Shown here piece by piece: positions 1 through 11,339 of a stretch of DNA of 64,000 nucleotides. The notes below the pieces were generated by a model. It did not search any database, was not told the DNA's origin, and saw only the letters and a list, made by a program, of their open reading frames with translations. The stretch comes from Metridium senile (lineage: Eukaryota; Cnidaria; Anthozoa; Actiniaria; Metridiidae). The position numbers and the translations under genes are program-made. Within the stretch, counting starts at the first letter, position 1. Each line of letters begins with the position of its first letter. Where the stretch lies: positions 890,541 through 954,540 of the forward strand of contig OX459105.1 in NCBI GenBank assembly GCA_949775045.1. The letters run 5' to 3'.

Positions 1-125
1 TTTTAAGGCGTTTTAGTGCGGTTTAAGGCGATTTAAGGCGATTTAAGAAAAAATATAAGAAAATCAGAGGCGCCATAAGGCAATTTTAAGCAATTTACAG
101 CGATTTAGGGATGTTTAAGAAAATA
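1..125. repeat. Degenerate array of the word GCGATTTAAG (left block)
   Basis: The first 125 bases consist of imperfect copies of a roughly 10-base word (GCGATTTAAG, GCGGTTTAAG, GCGTTTTAGT). The array is cut by the window edge. The same word in the same orientation returns at 2965-3062, so the two blocks may be the two ends of one element of about 3 kb. There is no coding potential. Confidence 0.6.
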
Positions 126-2712
126 TATGGTGAAGAAGATGCATTTTCTGGTGGTTTAAGTATTTTTTTTTTGTAAAAATGAACAACATTTTAAGTTCAT
201 TTAAGGAAATTTGAAAATAAAGGTATCATTGTTCAAAATATCATTTAAATATAATACTTCTAGTAAGCAAAGGCCAGTTTAAACTTTACATCAAAAATTG
301 TATTCAATAAAGGTCAGTTTTATATTAATATAAGGAATGCCTGTGATTCATTTACATAATTGATTTAGAGTGCAAATATCATATCCATGAAATACAAAAT
401 AGTACAACAGGATGCTAGTTAAGACAATAGAATAGAGTGCAAATAGCGTAACAATTAAAGCACTTTTAAACAATGATTATCAATTATTTTAACATAGTTT
501 AATACTATGAAACCAGTTGCAAAACAATTATTTTTATATCTTTTTTATTTTGAATATTTTTATCATCAAAACTTTTAAACAACACTTCCTTTGTACATCT
601 TTCTGTATATACACATAAATTAAATAATTATATACGTTCTGGGTGCTTTCGAATTCATTAAGGATTGCTGGCTATTTTCTAAGAAACATTTGTTTGAATT
701 TGTATAACATTGCTAACCTCCAACAATAAGAATCTAATCTTTATTGTAGTAGATATTTTTTCAGATTAAACAAACGTTTCTGAAACCAGAGACTGAACAG
801 TAACGAAATTATTAAAGCTAATTTTTCTACATACCACTGATGAAGATTTATAGTCTCATCTTATCTTGATGTTAGTTAGTGTAAATGTTTCTGAAATTGT
901 TTTTCCTGTCGCATTGATGATCCTTACAGAAAAACTTGGTTTTTGATACATAAATTAATCTTTTATGTATAAATAATCTCAGCGTGCATTTTCGGATCTT
1001 TCTCAGGAACCCATCCTATTTGTTGACGTTCTCCAGATCGTATAGACAGCAAAATACCTTGATCCAAAAGCAAGTGTTTTTTCTTATGCTCACTTCAAAT
1101 ACTTCTTCTGACTGTCAGATAATTACAACAATAACCACTTCTTTACTTGATGCATACTTGGACGTTCCACTATTCAAAGGTGATGTCTGTGGCAGGTGGC
1201 AAGTATTTTTTCCTTCTTGCTTCCTGGTTTTGATCTTATTTACAAGATGATCTCTAGTAAGTACCTTTACAGGAGAAGACAAAATAAAACTATGTTCGAG
1301 TATTCCGCCATTTTAATTTTAATTTGTCCCAGTCTCTCACGCTAAGTCCTGACATGTGACCTATCTGACATGTGTTACTGTGCTGTCATAATATTATCGG
1401 CTATGACTGATGAGAACTTTTTCTTTGACGATCTAGTAAAACAATTTTTTCAACCCTTTGACGAAGTATCGATTAGCCGATACCGATTAGCCTCGTTGGC
1501 CATTTCTGAGCTTCGTATTACAAATCAAGAGTTCACTCAGTGAGTCGATGTATATTACCGTTCAGATTTGACAGAAAGTCTCATGAAATTGACCAGTAAT
1601 TGAACACTCCTCCATCCACTCCCCCATCCCAACGGAGAAACACCTGTGCGGTGTTATCGCAGGCTCACAAAACCAATTTAAAATGGCGAACAGCAAGCTA
1701 AGATAGTTGAAGTGTTTTATATTTGCATGTGTTTTCCACTCGTTTATGTAAAATACGCAGACAACCTATTTGCACAAGTAAAGCTGAACAAATGATATTA
1801 ACTTACAATGGCTTAATGGTGACCTTTTACTGTTGGACTGACCATATTAATGTGTGACTGCATGCTGCTCACGTAAGTAGAATTCTGACACTTGATTCGA
1901 TTTGTACAATAAGATTTACTAGTAAAGTTTTCGAGATAGTTCGGTGAAAACCACATAAAATGTTAATCAATTTCTTTTCAATTTTCTTTCATATTTCGCT
2001 AGATTGATGATAAATATTTGTTATAGAATGACCAACAAAAAATATTCTAAAATGTTATAAATAAATAATATGTTCTTTTTTATGTATATTTGCATTTAGA
2101 AGTTTCACAAAAAATGTTGAATTGTGCATTCCAAGACTGAAGTACATTGTTGGTTTCAAAGGTAGCAAATATAGATTGATTTGCATTTCATATGAAGCTA
2201 ATATACAAAACATAACTCTAATACACTGTACTGACATAATGGCATAAACTGCAATGCATTTTGGTCTTGCATGGAATGTACTATTCAGTATTCATAAGTC
2301 AAACTCTTTCTGGAATAGTTATATATTGTATATACCGTATATATGTATGATTACATCCTATTGCAGAAGGATTTGAGCACATATTTATACAAAAATCTAA
2401 TTTAATTAACATCCAGATAAACTAGTATTTTGAGTTTTGCATCTCCTTTTTATTTGTATATTTGACTGTATATATATATATATATAAATATGTACCACAA
2501 TCATTCTGTACTTGAGGGTATGCATGTATAATTACTTTTATACTACATATTCTCAATTTCAGAAAGGTTGTGGTTTATGTATATATAATTATACCAATAA
2601 CTTATTATTCGGTGTATCTTTTTATGATTTTTTTTATATTTACGTGTGTTTAAAAGGATAAGAACATTCACTGCAGAATATTAAGTTGTCCTTCAGTAGC
2701 ATTTTGGAAGGT
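126..2712. other. AT-rich stretch without recognisable gene
   Basis: Only short ORFs of 60-88 codons with no family resemblance are seen. A short (TA)n run lies near 2470. If the flanking word arrays belong together, this is the interior of that element, but no transposase was recognised. Confidence 0.4.
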
Positions 2713-2855
2713 ATTATGAGAGTAGGTTTGAGGCCATGTACTATACTGTATTTATTTATTTGGATCTATCTTCTGATGATGTCTGCGTCCAACAAAAGCT
2801 CAAGACCCAAATAAATAAATACAGTAGTACATGGCCTCAAACCTACTCTCATAAT
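2713..2855. repeat. Near-perfect inverted repeat (hairpin MITE)
   Basis: The arm beginning ATTATGAGAGTAGGTTTGAG (2713) is repeated as its reverse complement up to 2855. The arms are about 50 bp with a loop of about 40 bp. The terminal palindromic design is that of a small non-autonomous DNA transposon. Confidence 0.8.
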
Positions 2856-2964
2856 TTATTGCAGTGTTTTTAGTTTGCATCTTTTTAGATAATTAGCCTT
2901 AGTTACTAGAAGGTGTGCATATACTGCAATCAAGTATATATATATCAATATAATGAAAATGGGT

Positions 2965-3062
2965 CGCAATGTTTTTAAGTGATTTTAGGCGTTTTAATGC
3001 GATTTAGTGCGTTTTAAGGCGATTTAGTGCGATTTAAGGCGGTTTAGCGCGATTTAAGGTCC
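2965..3062. repeat. Degenerate array of the word GCGATTTAAG (right block)
   Basis: Tandem imperfect words (GCGATTTAGT, GCGTTTTAAG, GCGATTTAAG), the same word and strand as at 1-125, ending abruptly before a GC-rich stretch (GGTCCGGGGGCAGGCC). Probably the right subterminal block of one element. Confidence 0.55.
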
Positions 3063-3484
3063 GGGGGCAGGCCTTACTTTACGCTTGAAAATATCTTATT
3101 ATTTGAAATCATTGTACCATAAAATATATAAACATCATCATGACTTACATAATACAATGTAGAAACGTAAAAGCCATTAAAAATCGTAAGCTCAATTCAT
3201 TAAAGCTATGGAAACCAAACAAACAACATTCAAAGCCATGCATAACACGTGTAGATTGTCAACTTACGCTGTCAAAAATAACGCAAACATTACGAAACGT
3301 GTCGGAAATCATCACTTTATTTCCACTTAAAGCTCAAATCATTAAACTGTGTAATTGTTTTATTAAAAACTTACATTTTGTTAAAGCACTAGTTCGTTTC
3401 AGCGGGAGAAACTTGAACGTGTGCTTGAATGTTTACAGTAATGTCGTTCAACTATTTTATTAAATTCAAATCTATTTTTTTTAG

Positions 3485-3541
3485 CTCGCACAGCAGCATA
3501 CTCGAATGATGAAATTGATTTTGAACAAAACATCAACAAAG
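3485..3541 (+). CDS. Candidate 57-bp exon, duplicate A, upstream of RPA1-like ORF
   Basis: A T-rich tract ending TTTTTTAG precedes this segment and GTATGT follows it. Read with the phase required by the RPA-like exon at 5942, it encodes an acidic linker (RTAAYSNDEIDFEQNINK). A near copy of the same length lies at 4960-5016, with homologous flanks that continue about 60 bp into the downstream intron. So this is a segmental duplicate of an exon, possibly a mutually exclusive or decayed copy. Confidence 0.4.
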
Positions 3542-3931
3542 GTATGTATAATTAACCAACCATATGGATAGCAAAACCTTATTATAGAACACAATTCTAA
3601 AAAAAGTGTAAATCTTCATCCAAAATTCTGAAAAAATACCCCAAAAGGGACTTGTATTTGCACAAGATAGACAGGTATGCTCCAACCAATAATGTATTAT
3701 TTTGGTGCAATGTATTATCACATCTAAGACCAAAAGCATTACTGGGACAATAAGCAATTTGCTAATTTCATGCAAATTTCATGTTAATCTTATTAGCTCT
3801 ACTTGTTCTGCTGTGCATTTGTATTTGTCTACATAAAAATATTACACAAAGAATACCCAAAATCCCTTTCAGCCTTAGCTGGTGTGATGTGACCATTTTG
3901 AACCTGAAAACATTTTTTTAAATAAGGTATA

Positions 3932-4339
3932 CACCTAATTGCAAGAATGTTGTCTTATAAAAATAAAAAATAAACATTAGAGTACAAATACTAAAAGTGT
4001 GCAACATAAATACCACTAAATGCGGCTAAACTATGCAAATTATTTTGTTCTCTATTGTTTAATCAACACTATTTAGTGGTAAATAGTACAAAGTATTGCA
4101 CACTTTTAGTGTTTGTACTCTATAAAAATAAAAAGGAATTAATTAAAAGACAAAAGAAAGGCATTCAAGCTCAAACAGTGGCTTAAGGGATTAATTAGAA
4201 GACAAAAGAGCTGGTTCAGCTTGAATGACTTTCTTTTGTCTTTTAATAAATTCATATTTTTTATTTTTATAAGTTTTTTTTTTATTTTTATAAGGTTTTT
4301 TATTTTATTTTTATAAGACAACATTCTTGCAATTAGGTG
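3932..4339. mobile_element. Palindromic MITE, family 1 (CACCTAATTGC ends), with nested insertion
   Basis: The terminal inverted repeat CACCTAATTGCAAGAATGTT starts at 3932 and its complement ends at 4339. TA flanks both sides, a Tc1/mariner-like target duplication. The inner part (about 4136-4250) is itself palindromic. A second, shorter copy of the family is at 30396-30570. Confidence 0.75.
3979..4121. mobile_element. Second palindrome nested inside MITE family 1
   Basis: AGAGTACAAATACTAAAAGT at 3979 is matched by its reverse complement ending at 4121. The 30396 copy of the host MITE lacks this block, which supports a later insertion into the older element. Confidence 0.65.
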
Positions 4340-4424
4340 TATATACACAAAGTAAAACCTCTTCATTGCACAGTTACCTAACCTCAACAGTACTTGAAGT
4401 AAAGTTGTATATACCACCATAATT

Positions 4425-4491
4425 TTTGTATTTTGTATTTTTATTTTAAGCGCTTAGAACAGACTTGAATAAGCGCTATATAAGCTACATA

Positions 4492-4527
<36 letters not shown>
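4425..4527 (+). mobile_element. Retroposon 3' end with (ATT)n tail
   Basis: The segment TTTTAAGCGCTTAGAACAGA, then GCGCTATATAAG, then (ATT)n at 4493-4526. The same sequence in reverse is present at 59695-59765, so this is a dispersed LINE/SINE 3' terminus and not a chance microsatellite. Confidence 0.6.
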
Positions 4528-4528
<1 letters not shown>

Positions 4529-4959
4529 ATAGTCCAGTTTCGAGATCTCTTTACAGTAACATAGTGTTAACCTCTTTAATGTATTCCTCATAAATGTAGA
4601 TGTCATCTTTTTTTTTTCACTCATCAGAACCAAGACCAGGACCATTAACTCAAACAGCCAATTAACTCTTTGATTTAACACAATCAACAGGTACCATAAA
4701 TTATATATATTGAAAATGATAACTTTCAAAATATCTTTGACACAGTGTATAATACACACTTTTGATATTTTGAATGTTCAAACTTCATAATTACATCTGT
4801 AGATGTTATTACACACTAACAGTCATAAAGTCTCTCAGGCTCAGATTTCGCATTCATATGTAGCACCACAAAAGGCAAATCTATGCTGTGATAGCAATGA
4901 GCATTAAACAAAACAATTACCATATCAAATTTAAAAATAATATTACCAATTTTTTTTAG

Positions 4960-5016
4960 CTCACACAACAGAAAATTGGGATGATGAACTTGATTCAGAA
5001 CAAAACACCAAGAAAG
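4960..5016 (+). CDS. Candidate 57-bp exon, duplicate B, upstream of RPA1-like ORF
   Basis: Preceded by a T-run ending in TTTAG and followed by GTATGTATAG. It encodes the acidic linker HTTENWDDELDSEQNTKK and ends with one spare base (G), which with the AC at 5942 completes an Asp codon in front of MASINPDKM. The phase therefore fits splicing to the RPA-like exon. The duplicate is at 3485-3541. Confidence 0.5.
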
Positions 5017-5941
5017 GTATGTATAGATAACCAACCATGTGGACAGCAAAACATTATTATAGAACACAATGCTGAAATAAACTGGGCATCCTTGTCCAAA
5101 TTCTAAAAAGAACCCAAGAGACAGGGATTCTGCCACTCTTCGCATAATTCCGCATTGTTTGTCAAATAAATCAACCTTTTTAAGTTTTAAAATATTTAAA
5201 TCAACATACATAATCCCTATCTCTCTGACTTACATAAAAAGTGGTTTTGGCTTTTTATTACAGCCCTACAGAGTACTAAGTTATCGTTAATAGTTTTTTT
5301 TTTTTCACAAATCAATCATGTACATGCGAAGCCATTTTGTTTTTATGATGAGATGATCGTTAGGGCTTGGAGTCTCAGCCCAGGTACCAAGTGTTTGGCA
5401 AGGTTCCAAGATGACAAATGTTGTTGCGGGAATCAATTTTTTTTGTTTTCATCCTAAATAGCCATATAAACGTTGTTATTGGTAGCAATTATTAATCAAT
5501 AATGTGAAATATAACAAAATTATGTAAGAAACAAGGTTTTACTAAAATATTTGGGTCAGAACGCACCTCTAAAGAACATTACCGGTGATTGGTTGGCTAA
5601 ACCCAGAGTGAAACTATAGAACAAAGCATAAGCAATAGAGCTTATTGTTCTGGGCAGCCAATCACAATGAGTCTTCTAGAAAACTGTGAGACTACAGAAA
5701 TATTTTATGGCTAGAACTAAAAATCTAGATCAAATCATACAATACAACCATTATCCTTACACATAAAATTAATGAAAAAAAATATTAAAAAACCATTAGA
5801 AATGTTCCAGATTAAAAATGTCATGTTGAACAATAATTTATGTTAGTAATACTATTTCCTTCTAAATCCTTCAATTGTCACAGCAAAACAAAATGATACA
5901 GTGTTTTTCACTTGTCTAATGTTATGTATCTTTTCCTTATA

Positions 5942-7077
5942 GACATGGCCAGCATCAATCCGGACAAGATGGACTCAGTCAATCTAAAAGTAAAAGTTAC
6001 ATCAAAAGCTCTGAAGAATGTTTCAACTGGCACAATCCTTGAGATGTTGGTCTCAGACGTCAAGTCATTTGCAAGGTGCATTGCCTGGAATAACTTAGCA
6101 TCATTTTTTGATAAAAGGCTAAGTTTAGATCAAACATACTTAATGTCAGGCGTACATGTTCGCAAAATTAAACCCCAATATCAATACCAAGGGACTCTAC
6201 CTATTGAACTAACACTATCTGGTGGAATAGACATTAAAACATCCCAAAGTACCATTGATACTGTGCCAGAAACCACTTACTGTAAGATAAAAGAGTTGAA
6301 TCAAGCTCTTAACACAAGAGTTAACATTATAGGAATTGTAAAATCTTACGAAAACACACCAACACATATTGTAACCCAACAGGGGAAATCTGTCATAAAG
6401 AAAGAATTTACAATTGTAGATGATACAGAGAAGGAAGCTACCGCCACATTGTGGGGAAATCTAGCTCAAACTTTTGACTTAAGTAACAATCCAGTAGTGA
6501 ACATTACAAATTCTACAGTTAAGTATTTTAGAATCATGTCACAATATCTGTAACGTCACCAAAAAGCAAAACACTAAAAGAGTGGTTTAAGAAAAATCCA
6601 TTAACCACTCCAGTTTCCACAGCAAAAAGACATCTTGACGTAGGTGATTACACTACAATCGATATCAGTGAACTTGAACATACAACTGTTGGACGAGAAG
6701 TTCAAGTATTGACAGAAATTCAGGATGTCAAATCCAACATGTACTTCTCTTGCAAAGTATGCAAAAGCGGTGTCATAACAGTCCTTGACGAAATATTCTG
6801 TCAAAAATGCAACAAGGCAACTGAAACCTTTAAAAGAGTTGTTTTAAACTTAAAATTGAAAGGTTTTGCTCAAGAAGTAAAACTTTTTCAAGACAATATT
6901 GCATGTCTTTTAAGTTCCGATATCAATAACATTGACAATACTGATATTGAAGAAGCCATTGAGCCATTTAAACATAAACAAGCTAATTTTCTAGTATTGA
7001 AAAGGGCAAAAAACAACAACATTGACTACATCATTTTAGACATCACCTTTGGACAATTTAAAAAACCTGCACTGTAA
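5942..7077 (+). pseudogene. RPA1-like OB-fold/zinc-ribbon protein, frameshifted
   Basis: The reading frame starts after a TTATAG acceptor with DMASINPDKMDSVNLKVKV and runs to a stop at 6551-6553. The homologous frame continues from about 6530 (NHVTISVTSPKSKTL) to the stop at 7075-7077, so the protein is split by a one-frame shift near 6525-6535. The first part resembles the RPA70 DBD-A/B OB folds. The second part holds a C-x2-C-x12-C-x2-C zinc ribbon (CKVC...CQKC) inside a C-terminal OB fold, as in RPA70 DBD-C. The family binds single-stranded DNA; canonical RPA1 has about 600 residues, this about 380. Short RPA-like paralogues are common as expanded families and as Helitron cargo; no Helitron helicase is seen here. 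The shift could be an assembly error, a decayed copy, or an unusually short intron (no convincing donor). Confidence 0.65.
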
Positions 7078-7353
7078 ATATGTTATTTTACAATGTCTTT
7101 CCAGTGTATTATTTTGTAACAATTATCTCAACAGTACTATGAGAGTCACAAGCATGGTAAAAATATTTGCTCTAATTCTTCTTTTGTATCACGTGACCAC
7201 ATTATTGGCTTATAATGATCACATAACAAATGATACAATTTTATATAAAAAAAATATTACCACTCTTCTGATTTCCATAGTATTAATTGTCCTTTTAGTT
7301 GACTTGTGTTAAGTTAGATAGTAAAAATCTTTTACTGAAATAGTTTTCATCAG

Positions 7354-7523
7354 ACTTTGAAGTAAGACATTTCCCACTTATACACCAATGGGCAGTAAAA
7401 AGAAAAATCTGCATATTCAGAGAATATAATAGATGTCCATGTGACTACAAACCACTTCCCCCTGTTCTCGACTCTGAACTAAACCAAATTTTACAGTCTG
7501 ATCTAAACTTTTTCACCTGTTAA
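7354..7523 (+). CDS. Candidate terminal exon, Cys-containing, after RPA-like ORF
   Basis: After a TTTTCATCAG acceptor an open frame of 56 codons reads DFEVRHFPLIHQWAVKRK and continues to a stop at 7521-7523. It contains CPC and a run of prolines. It is on the same strand, 280 bp after the stop of the RPA-like ORF. It could be an alternative last exon or part of the same decayed gene; no family recognised. Confidence 0.3.
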
Positions 7524-7815
7524 CAATTGTTACCAAGATCAATGTGTTGGTTAAAGTTATATCTGAGAAACAGTCAACATACAATGTTTTTTTGTATTAT
7601 TTAGCACTTTACTTTTTCACAGATATAGCATTTGCAAAGCATACTATCATGAGTATCTGCTATGTAAAACTGTTGAGTTATAATAGTGATGTTCATATTT
7701 TCATCGGTTTTGAAAAAAGCATGTCTGAAAAAACTCACAAAAATAAGAATCCCTGTTACCTAGCTCGTAGTAATAATACAGTAATACCCTGCATATAAGA
7801 ACAAGAACACAATCA
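7524..7815. other. No feature seen
   Basis: AT-rich; one 84-codon ORF (7544-7798) has no recognisable features. Confidence 0.3.
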
Positions 7816-7965
7816 GCCTGGCGCCAGTTGTACAAAGGGTGGAAAGTGCAATTCAGCGGATAAATCCTTGCCCAATGGGTAAAATTCATAAAAAACTATG
7901 CAGTGCTTAAATTTATTTCCAGTGGATAACTTTATCCACCCAGCCCTTGAACTCCAAAAATTGGT
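7816..7965. mobile_element. Diverged MITE of the GGCCGGTTGTACGAAG type
   Basis: CCAGTTGTACAAAGGGTGGA at the left, with GGATAAATCC and TTATCCACC words inside, match the better-preserved element at 53966-54103 in sequence and order. The ends are eroded here. Confidence 0.5.
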
Positions 7966-8430
7966 GTTTTCTTATATGCAGGAGCTTACTGTATAGTTGA
8001 CATTATTATAAAACACATTATCCTATTTTTGAACAATCAATATTATTCCTGATCATTACACCGTTGTAAACTTAACCAAGTAATTGTTTTGTTAATTTAA
8101 TATCATGTTCTCTATTTGATACACATGTTAGTAGTTATTCACTAATAAATGTTGAGATCTCTCAGTCTTAAAAGAGTTTGAGTATTTTATTGTATTAGAA
8201 ATAATTGAACCAGTGAAATACATAATCAACTAATACTTTAAGTATTTTTCCTGATTTTACTGGTCCAATATTTTCACTCTATGAGCTCTGTATCAACCTA
8301 TAACAAGTCTTATGTGCAAAATAAGTGAATTTATATGTAATGTATATACACAAATTGAAGCTTTTTCGTATTAGTTGATTTTTTAAAACAGATTCAGTCT
8401 TTCTTACGTAGAAAAGCCTTCCAAAAAATA
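7966..8430. other. No feature seen
   Basis: AT-rich sequence with no gene, array or inverted repeat that I could support. Confidence 0.3.
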
Positions 8431-8518
8431 TTGAAAAACCAGGTTTTCGTCAACAAGACCTTGTCGATTTTTATTTTCGAATTGACAGGGTCTTGTCGAC
8501 GAAAACCTGTTTTTTCAA
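8431..8518. repeat. Hairpin inverted repeat
   Basis: TTGAAAAACCAGGTTTTCGT plus CAACAAGACC is mirrored by GGGTCTTGTCGACGAAAACC plus TGTTTTTTCAA. Arms are about 30 bp with a loop of about 28 bp; a MITE or MITE remnant. Confidence 0.75.
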
Positions 8519-8608
8519 CGTACGTATGAACGACTGTTTCTAACATCAACTGACATGAAATTTACGAAGTCCTTTAATGTCCAGTGTAAAGTTATATCAA
8601 ACAAATTG

Positions 8609-8697
8609 ATGGAAACTAGCTTGAAAGCTTGTGTGAGCTGCGTCGGTGTTTCTAAACAAACAGTTATAAAAAGATAATTTTTACACCGTAAAAATTG
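8609..8697. repeat. Single diverged monomer of the GCGTCGGTGTTT satellite
   Basis: The order GAAACTAGC, GAGCTGCGTCGGTGTTTCTA and ACACCGTAAAAA matches one unit of the arrays at 29280-29790, 42510-42800 and 52645-53310. It is a solo copy, so the unit can exist outside arrays. Confidence 0.55.
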
Positions 8698-9359
8698 CAA
8701 AAGAAGTTATTCAAACAAATTGAGGCTATTTACCAGACGTTTTTGAAAGCGCGCGGGATAATGATGACGTCACAATGGTACACAGGAACCCCGCGAAGGA
8801 TTCTTGACAGACTATGATGCAAATAACGAAATAATTGAATTTTAATATTCACGGGAAATCGCCCAGTAGCCTATATTCCCAAAGACGTAAATGAAAGCCT
8901 TATCTTGACATACAGCTGCCTGACCGAGTAGCCATTTTGGCTCTTGTTGTCAAGAGTTCTGAGAATGTCATTCGTTACTTTAATGAGTGCAGTTTCTGTG
9001 GAGTGATATTTCCGATATGCTGACTGTAATGATGGATATAGGTTATTCGTGGTTATACGGCAGATAAAGTTGCCTTTCCAGATCGTTTCGATGCAAATTA
9101 AGTTGATAAGTAGCAGGTCGTTGATAAAAACAAAATAAATGATAAATTTGTCTTTGTATGACAAAATATCATAGCCTTATTTTTCTCCATAGAGAAGTTG
9201 TTGTATTTACAAACTAAAGTGTCACGAAACTGGGCAACATACTGGTGATATAAGACTAATTGTACCGATAACCAAATGGCTGCCTCATAAACAACGATTC
9301 GGTTGGTACTTTGTCAAGTATTTTTCAACCATTGAAGTGGAACTATGCTAATAGGAGGC

Positions 9360-9520
9360 CTATTATAGGTTGGCGGTTTGACGGTTTGGGCCTATTATAC
9401 TGTTATAATGTTAGCGGTTTGACGATTTTTTCCAATTTTAGAGGTCGGTTTTCGGTTTTTCGCGATCGGTTAACGGAAAAACATGACGAAAAATAGCGGG
9501 TTTGCGGTATGACGAACCCA
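9360..9520. mobile_element. Possible word-repeat element (GGCGGTTTGACGG)
   Basis: Repeated words GGCGGTTTGACGGTTT, AGCGGTTTGACG, GCGGTATGACG lie between a left end TATAGGTTGG and a right end CGAACCCATA that are imperfect inverted copies. It resembles the other word-repeat elements in this window but no target duplication is readable. Confidence 0.35.
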
Positions 9521-9795
9521 TAGAAAGCTCTTCTATTAATAGGAACACCGATTAATCATAGAGTATAAAAGCACATTTTAAATAGTGTGCAAGTATTAGT
9601 ACAGGAATCTATACAGATTTTATTAGGAAAAAAAACAACATTTTTTTGTGGTAATTCAAGAGGCTTTCTTTGTAATGATCCTAGCAAAGTTGGAAATGGC
9701 ACAAAAAATTGACCTACCTCAAAATGTGTACCATCAAAGCCTGATCATATGACTCATCTAGGGTCATATGACCGTGCAAGAAAATAGACCATTGA

Positions 9796-10022
9796 GTCTA
9801 CGTTTACAAGGTGCCGGACAAATTTTTGACCGGTCAAAAAAACATCGATCCGCTTAGGGGTTCCGTTCACACGGGACCGCGCTAAACGTGCAATAATTTA
9901 GACGCCTATTAAACCGGTCAAAACGAAAATATTGCCAATGATCGGTTCCGTGTGAACAGCGCGCATGTCCTGGTCGATCTTTTGACCAGTCAAAAATTCA
10001 TCCGGTCCCGTGTAAACCTAGC
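9796..10022. mobile_element. MITE with GTTTACACGGGACCGG-type ends
   Basis: The left end CTACGTTTACAAGGTGCCGG and right end CCGGTCCCGTGTAAACCTAG are inverted copies, followed inward by TTTTTGACCGGTCAAAA and TTTTGACCAGTCAAAAA. The interior has further TTCACACGGGACC words. An orphan right end of the same family is at 16635-16675. Confidence 0.75.
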
Positions 10023-10464
10023 CTTAGTTTGTGGTAGTTGATAAAGAACAAAAGAAAAAAGTAGTTTTAGTGTTTATTACTAACTATTAGTTTGCCTATT
10101 CATTCCCGCTCATATGAAGAACACTCTATCTGTGCAGTTTTTTTTGTGTGTAGACGCAAAAGTAATAATTAGCATTTTTGAGACCAACCAACGCTACAAA
10201 ACAACAAAACAAAGTCTTCTTTTTTGTTTTGTAAAAAATGTTCTATGGTTAATACCTCTATACAAAAATCCTCTCTTGCTCTATCCTAACTGCTATCATA
10301 GGATATATAATGAATTCGTTTGATTTGGTCTATTTTTGCAACTATTAAGTAGCTGTGAACTCGCATAAGTTTGTTGATTAGGAATTCCTTTGTTGATCTA
10401 GTGACTTTCTTCAAAATCGAACATTTTTTCAAATTGAGCAAAGAAGACAGTTAGCTGTTTTAAT
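10023..10464. other. No feature seen
   Basis: AT-rich; only short ORFs without resemblance to known proteins. Confidence 0.3.
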
Positions 10465-10680
10465 TAGTTTGGCTCACCAACAAAGATCTACCCTTGTTAC
10501 CCGAGGCTTGAGTAGCTTTCCCCCTGCATGCCAAGTAACGGCGAGCGAGCTTCGCGGCTCAGAATACATAGCAGGGAGATTTTTTTTGCGTGCAACCCAG
10601 AATGCATTGCGCGCAGGTTTCAAAGTCGAAACAACTTACTATCGTGTGCTGTTAAGACGTGTCATCTTGTTGGCTCTAAA
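10465..10680 (+). promoter_or_regulatory. Possible CpG-rich first exon or promoter
   Basis: A locally GC/CpG-richer stretch (AACGGCGAGCGAGCTTCGCG near 10537) in AT-rich surroundings is followed by a consensus donor (CTAAAG|GTGAGTTG, boundary 10681). The pattern suits a 5' non-coding exon, but no downstream exon of a host gene was found before the LINE, so this is weak. Confidence 0.2.
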
Positions 10681-10812
10681 GGTGAGTTGTGTTCAATGTT
10701 TTTAAGTTATTTGGTATCAAAAACCAGGCACATTTGATTGAATATCTATTTCTAGTACGAAGTTATTAGTCTTTTAGGTTTTTTGTCAATCTTTTGGGAT
10801 TCCACGTTAAAC

Positions 10813-11230
10813 GAGGGTCCACAATAGGGTTCTCATATCCCGCAATCCCGCTCATTTTTGCGTGAAATCCCGCCATCCCGTCATTTTTTATGGCACAATC
10901 CCGATCTTCATAAATCCTTGCTAGGACTTACTATTCCTTACTCATAACGATGTTTATATTAGATAGAAATCAATACAACGGGAAAATAAAAGTCAAACGC
11001 GTGTTTCTAGATACGTCAGACATGTTCTGGATTCAAAACGAACTCAGTAATCCAAAATCCGGCTGCCAATGCTATTAACTTCCCGAATCCAGACACCTAA
11101 AAAAGGTGAAATCCCGATCCCGCTCGAAATACAGAATCCCGCATCCCGCTCTGATTTTTGTTAAAATCCCGCATCCCGCCCTTAAAAAAAAGGCTTATCC
11201 CGCATCCCGCCAAACCTATTGTGGACCCTC
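10813..11230. mobile_element. Word-repeat element A (CCCGCATCCCG), 6-bp TSD
   Basis: The ends GAGGGTCCACAATAGG and CCTATTGTGGACCCTC are perfect 16-bp inverted repeats. TTAAAC flanks both sides (10807-10812, 11231-11236), a 6-bp target-site duplication. Inside, the word ATCCCGC(ATCCCGC) recurs more than a dozen times, always on the plus strand, at both ends. There is no ORF. Non-autonomous DNA transposon; superfamily not proven (6-bp TSD would suit some hAT or related groups). Confidence 0.85.
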
Positions 11231-11339
11231 TTAAACCAGACAAACGGGTCAATATCGGACCGTTATTAATTCATTAAAGAATGACAAGCTCTCCTCATTT
11301 GGCCATCAGTTGATATGTATTAGTGAGTTTTACAAATAC

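Noticed and set aside
3140..3463. 107-codon ORF as a first exon of the RPA-like gene
   Set aside because: No homology, no donor in the right phase at its end, and a composition typical of random AT-rich frames.
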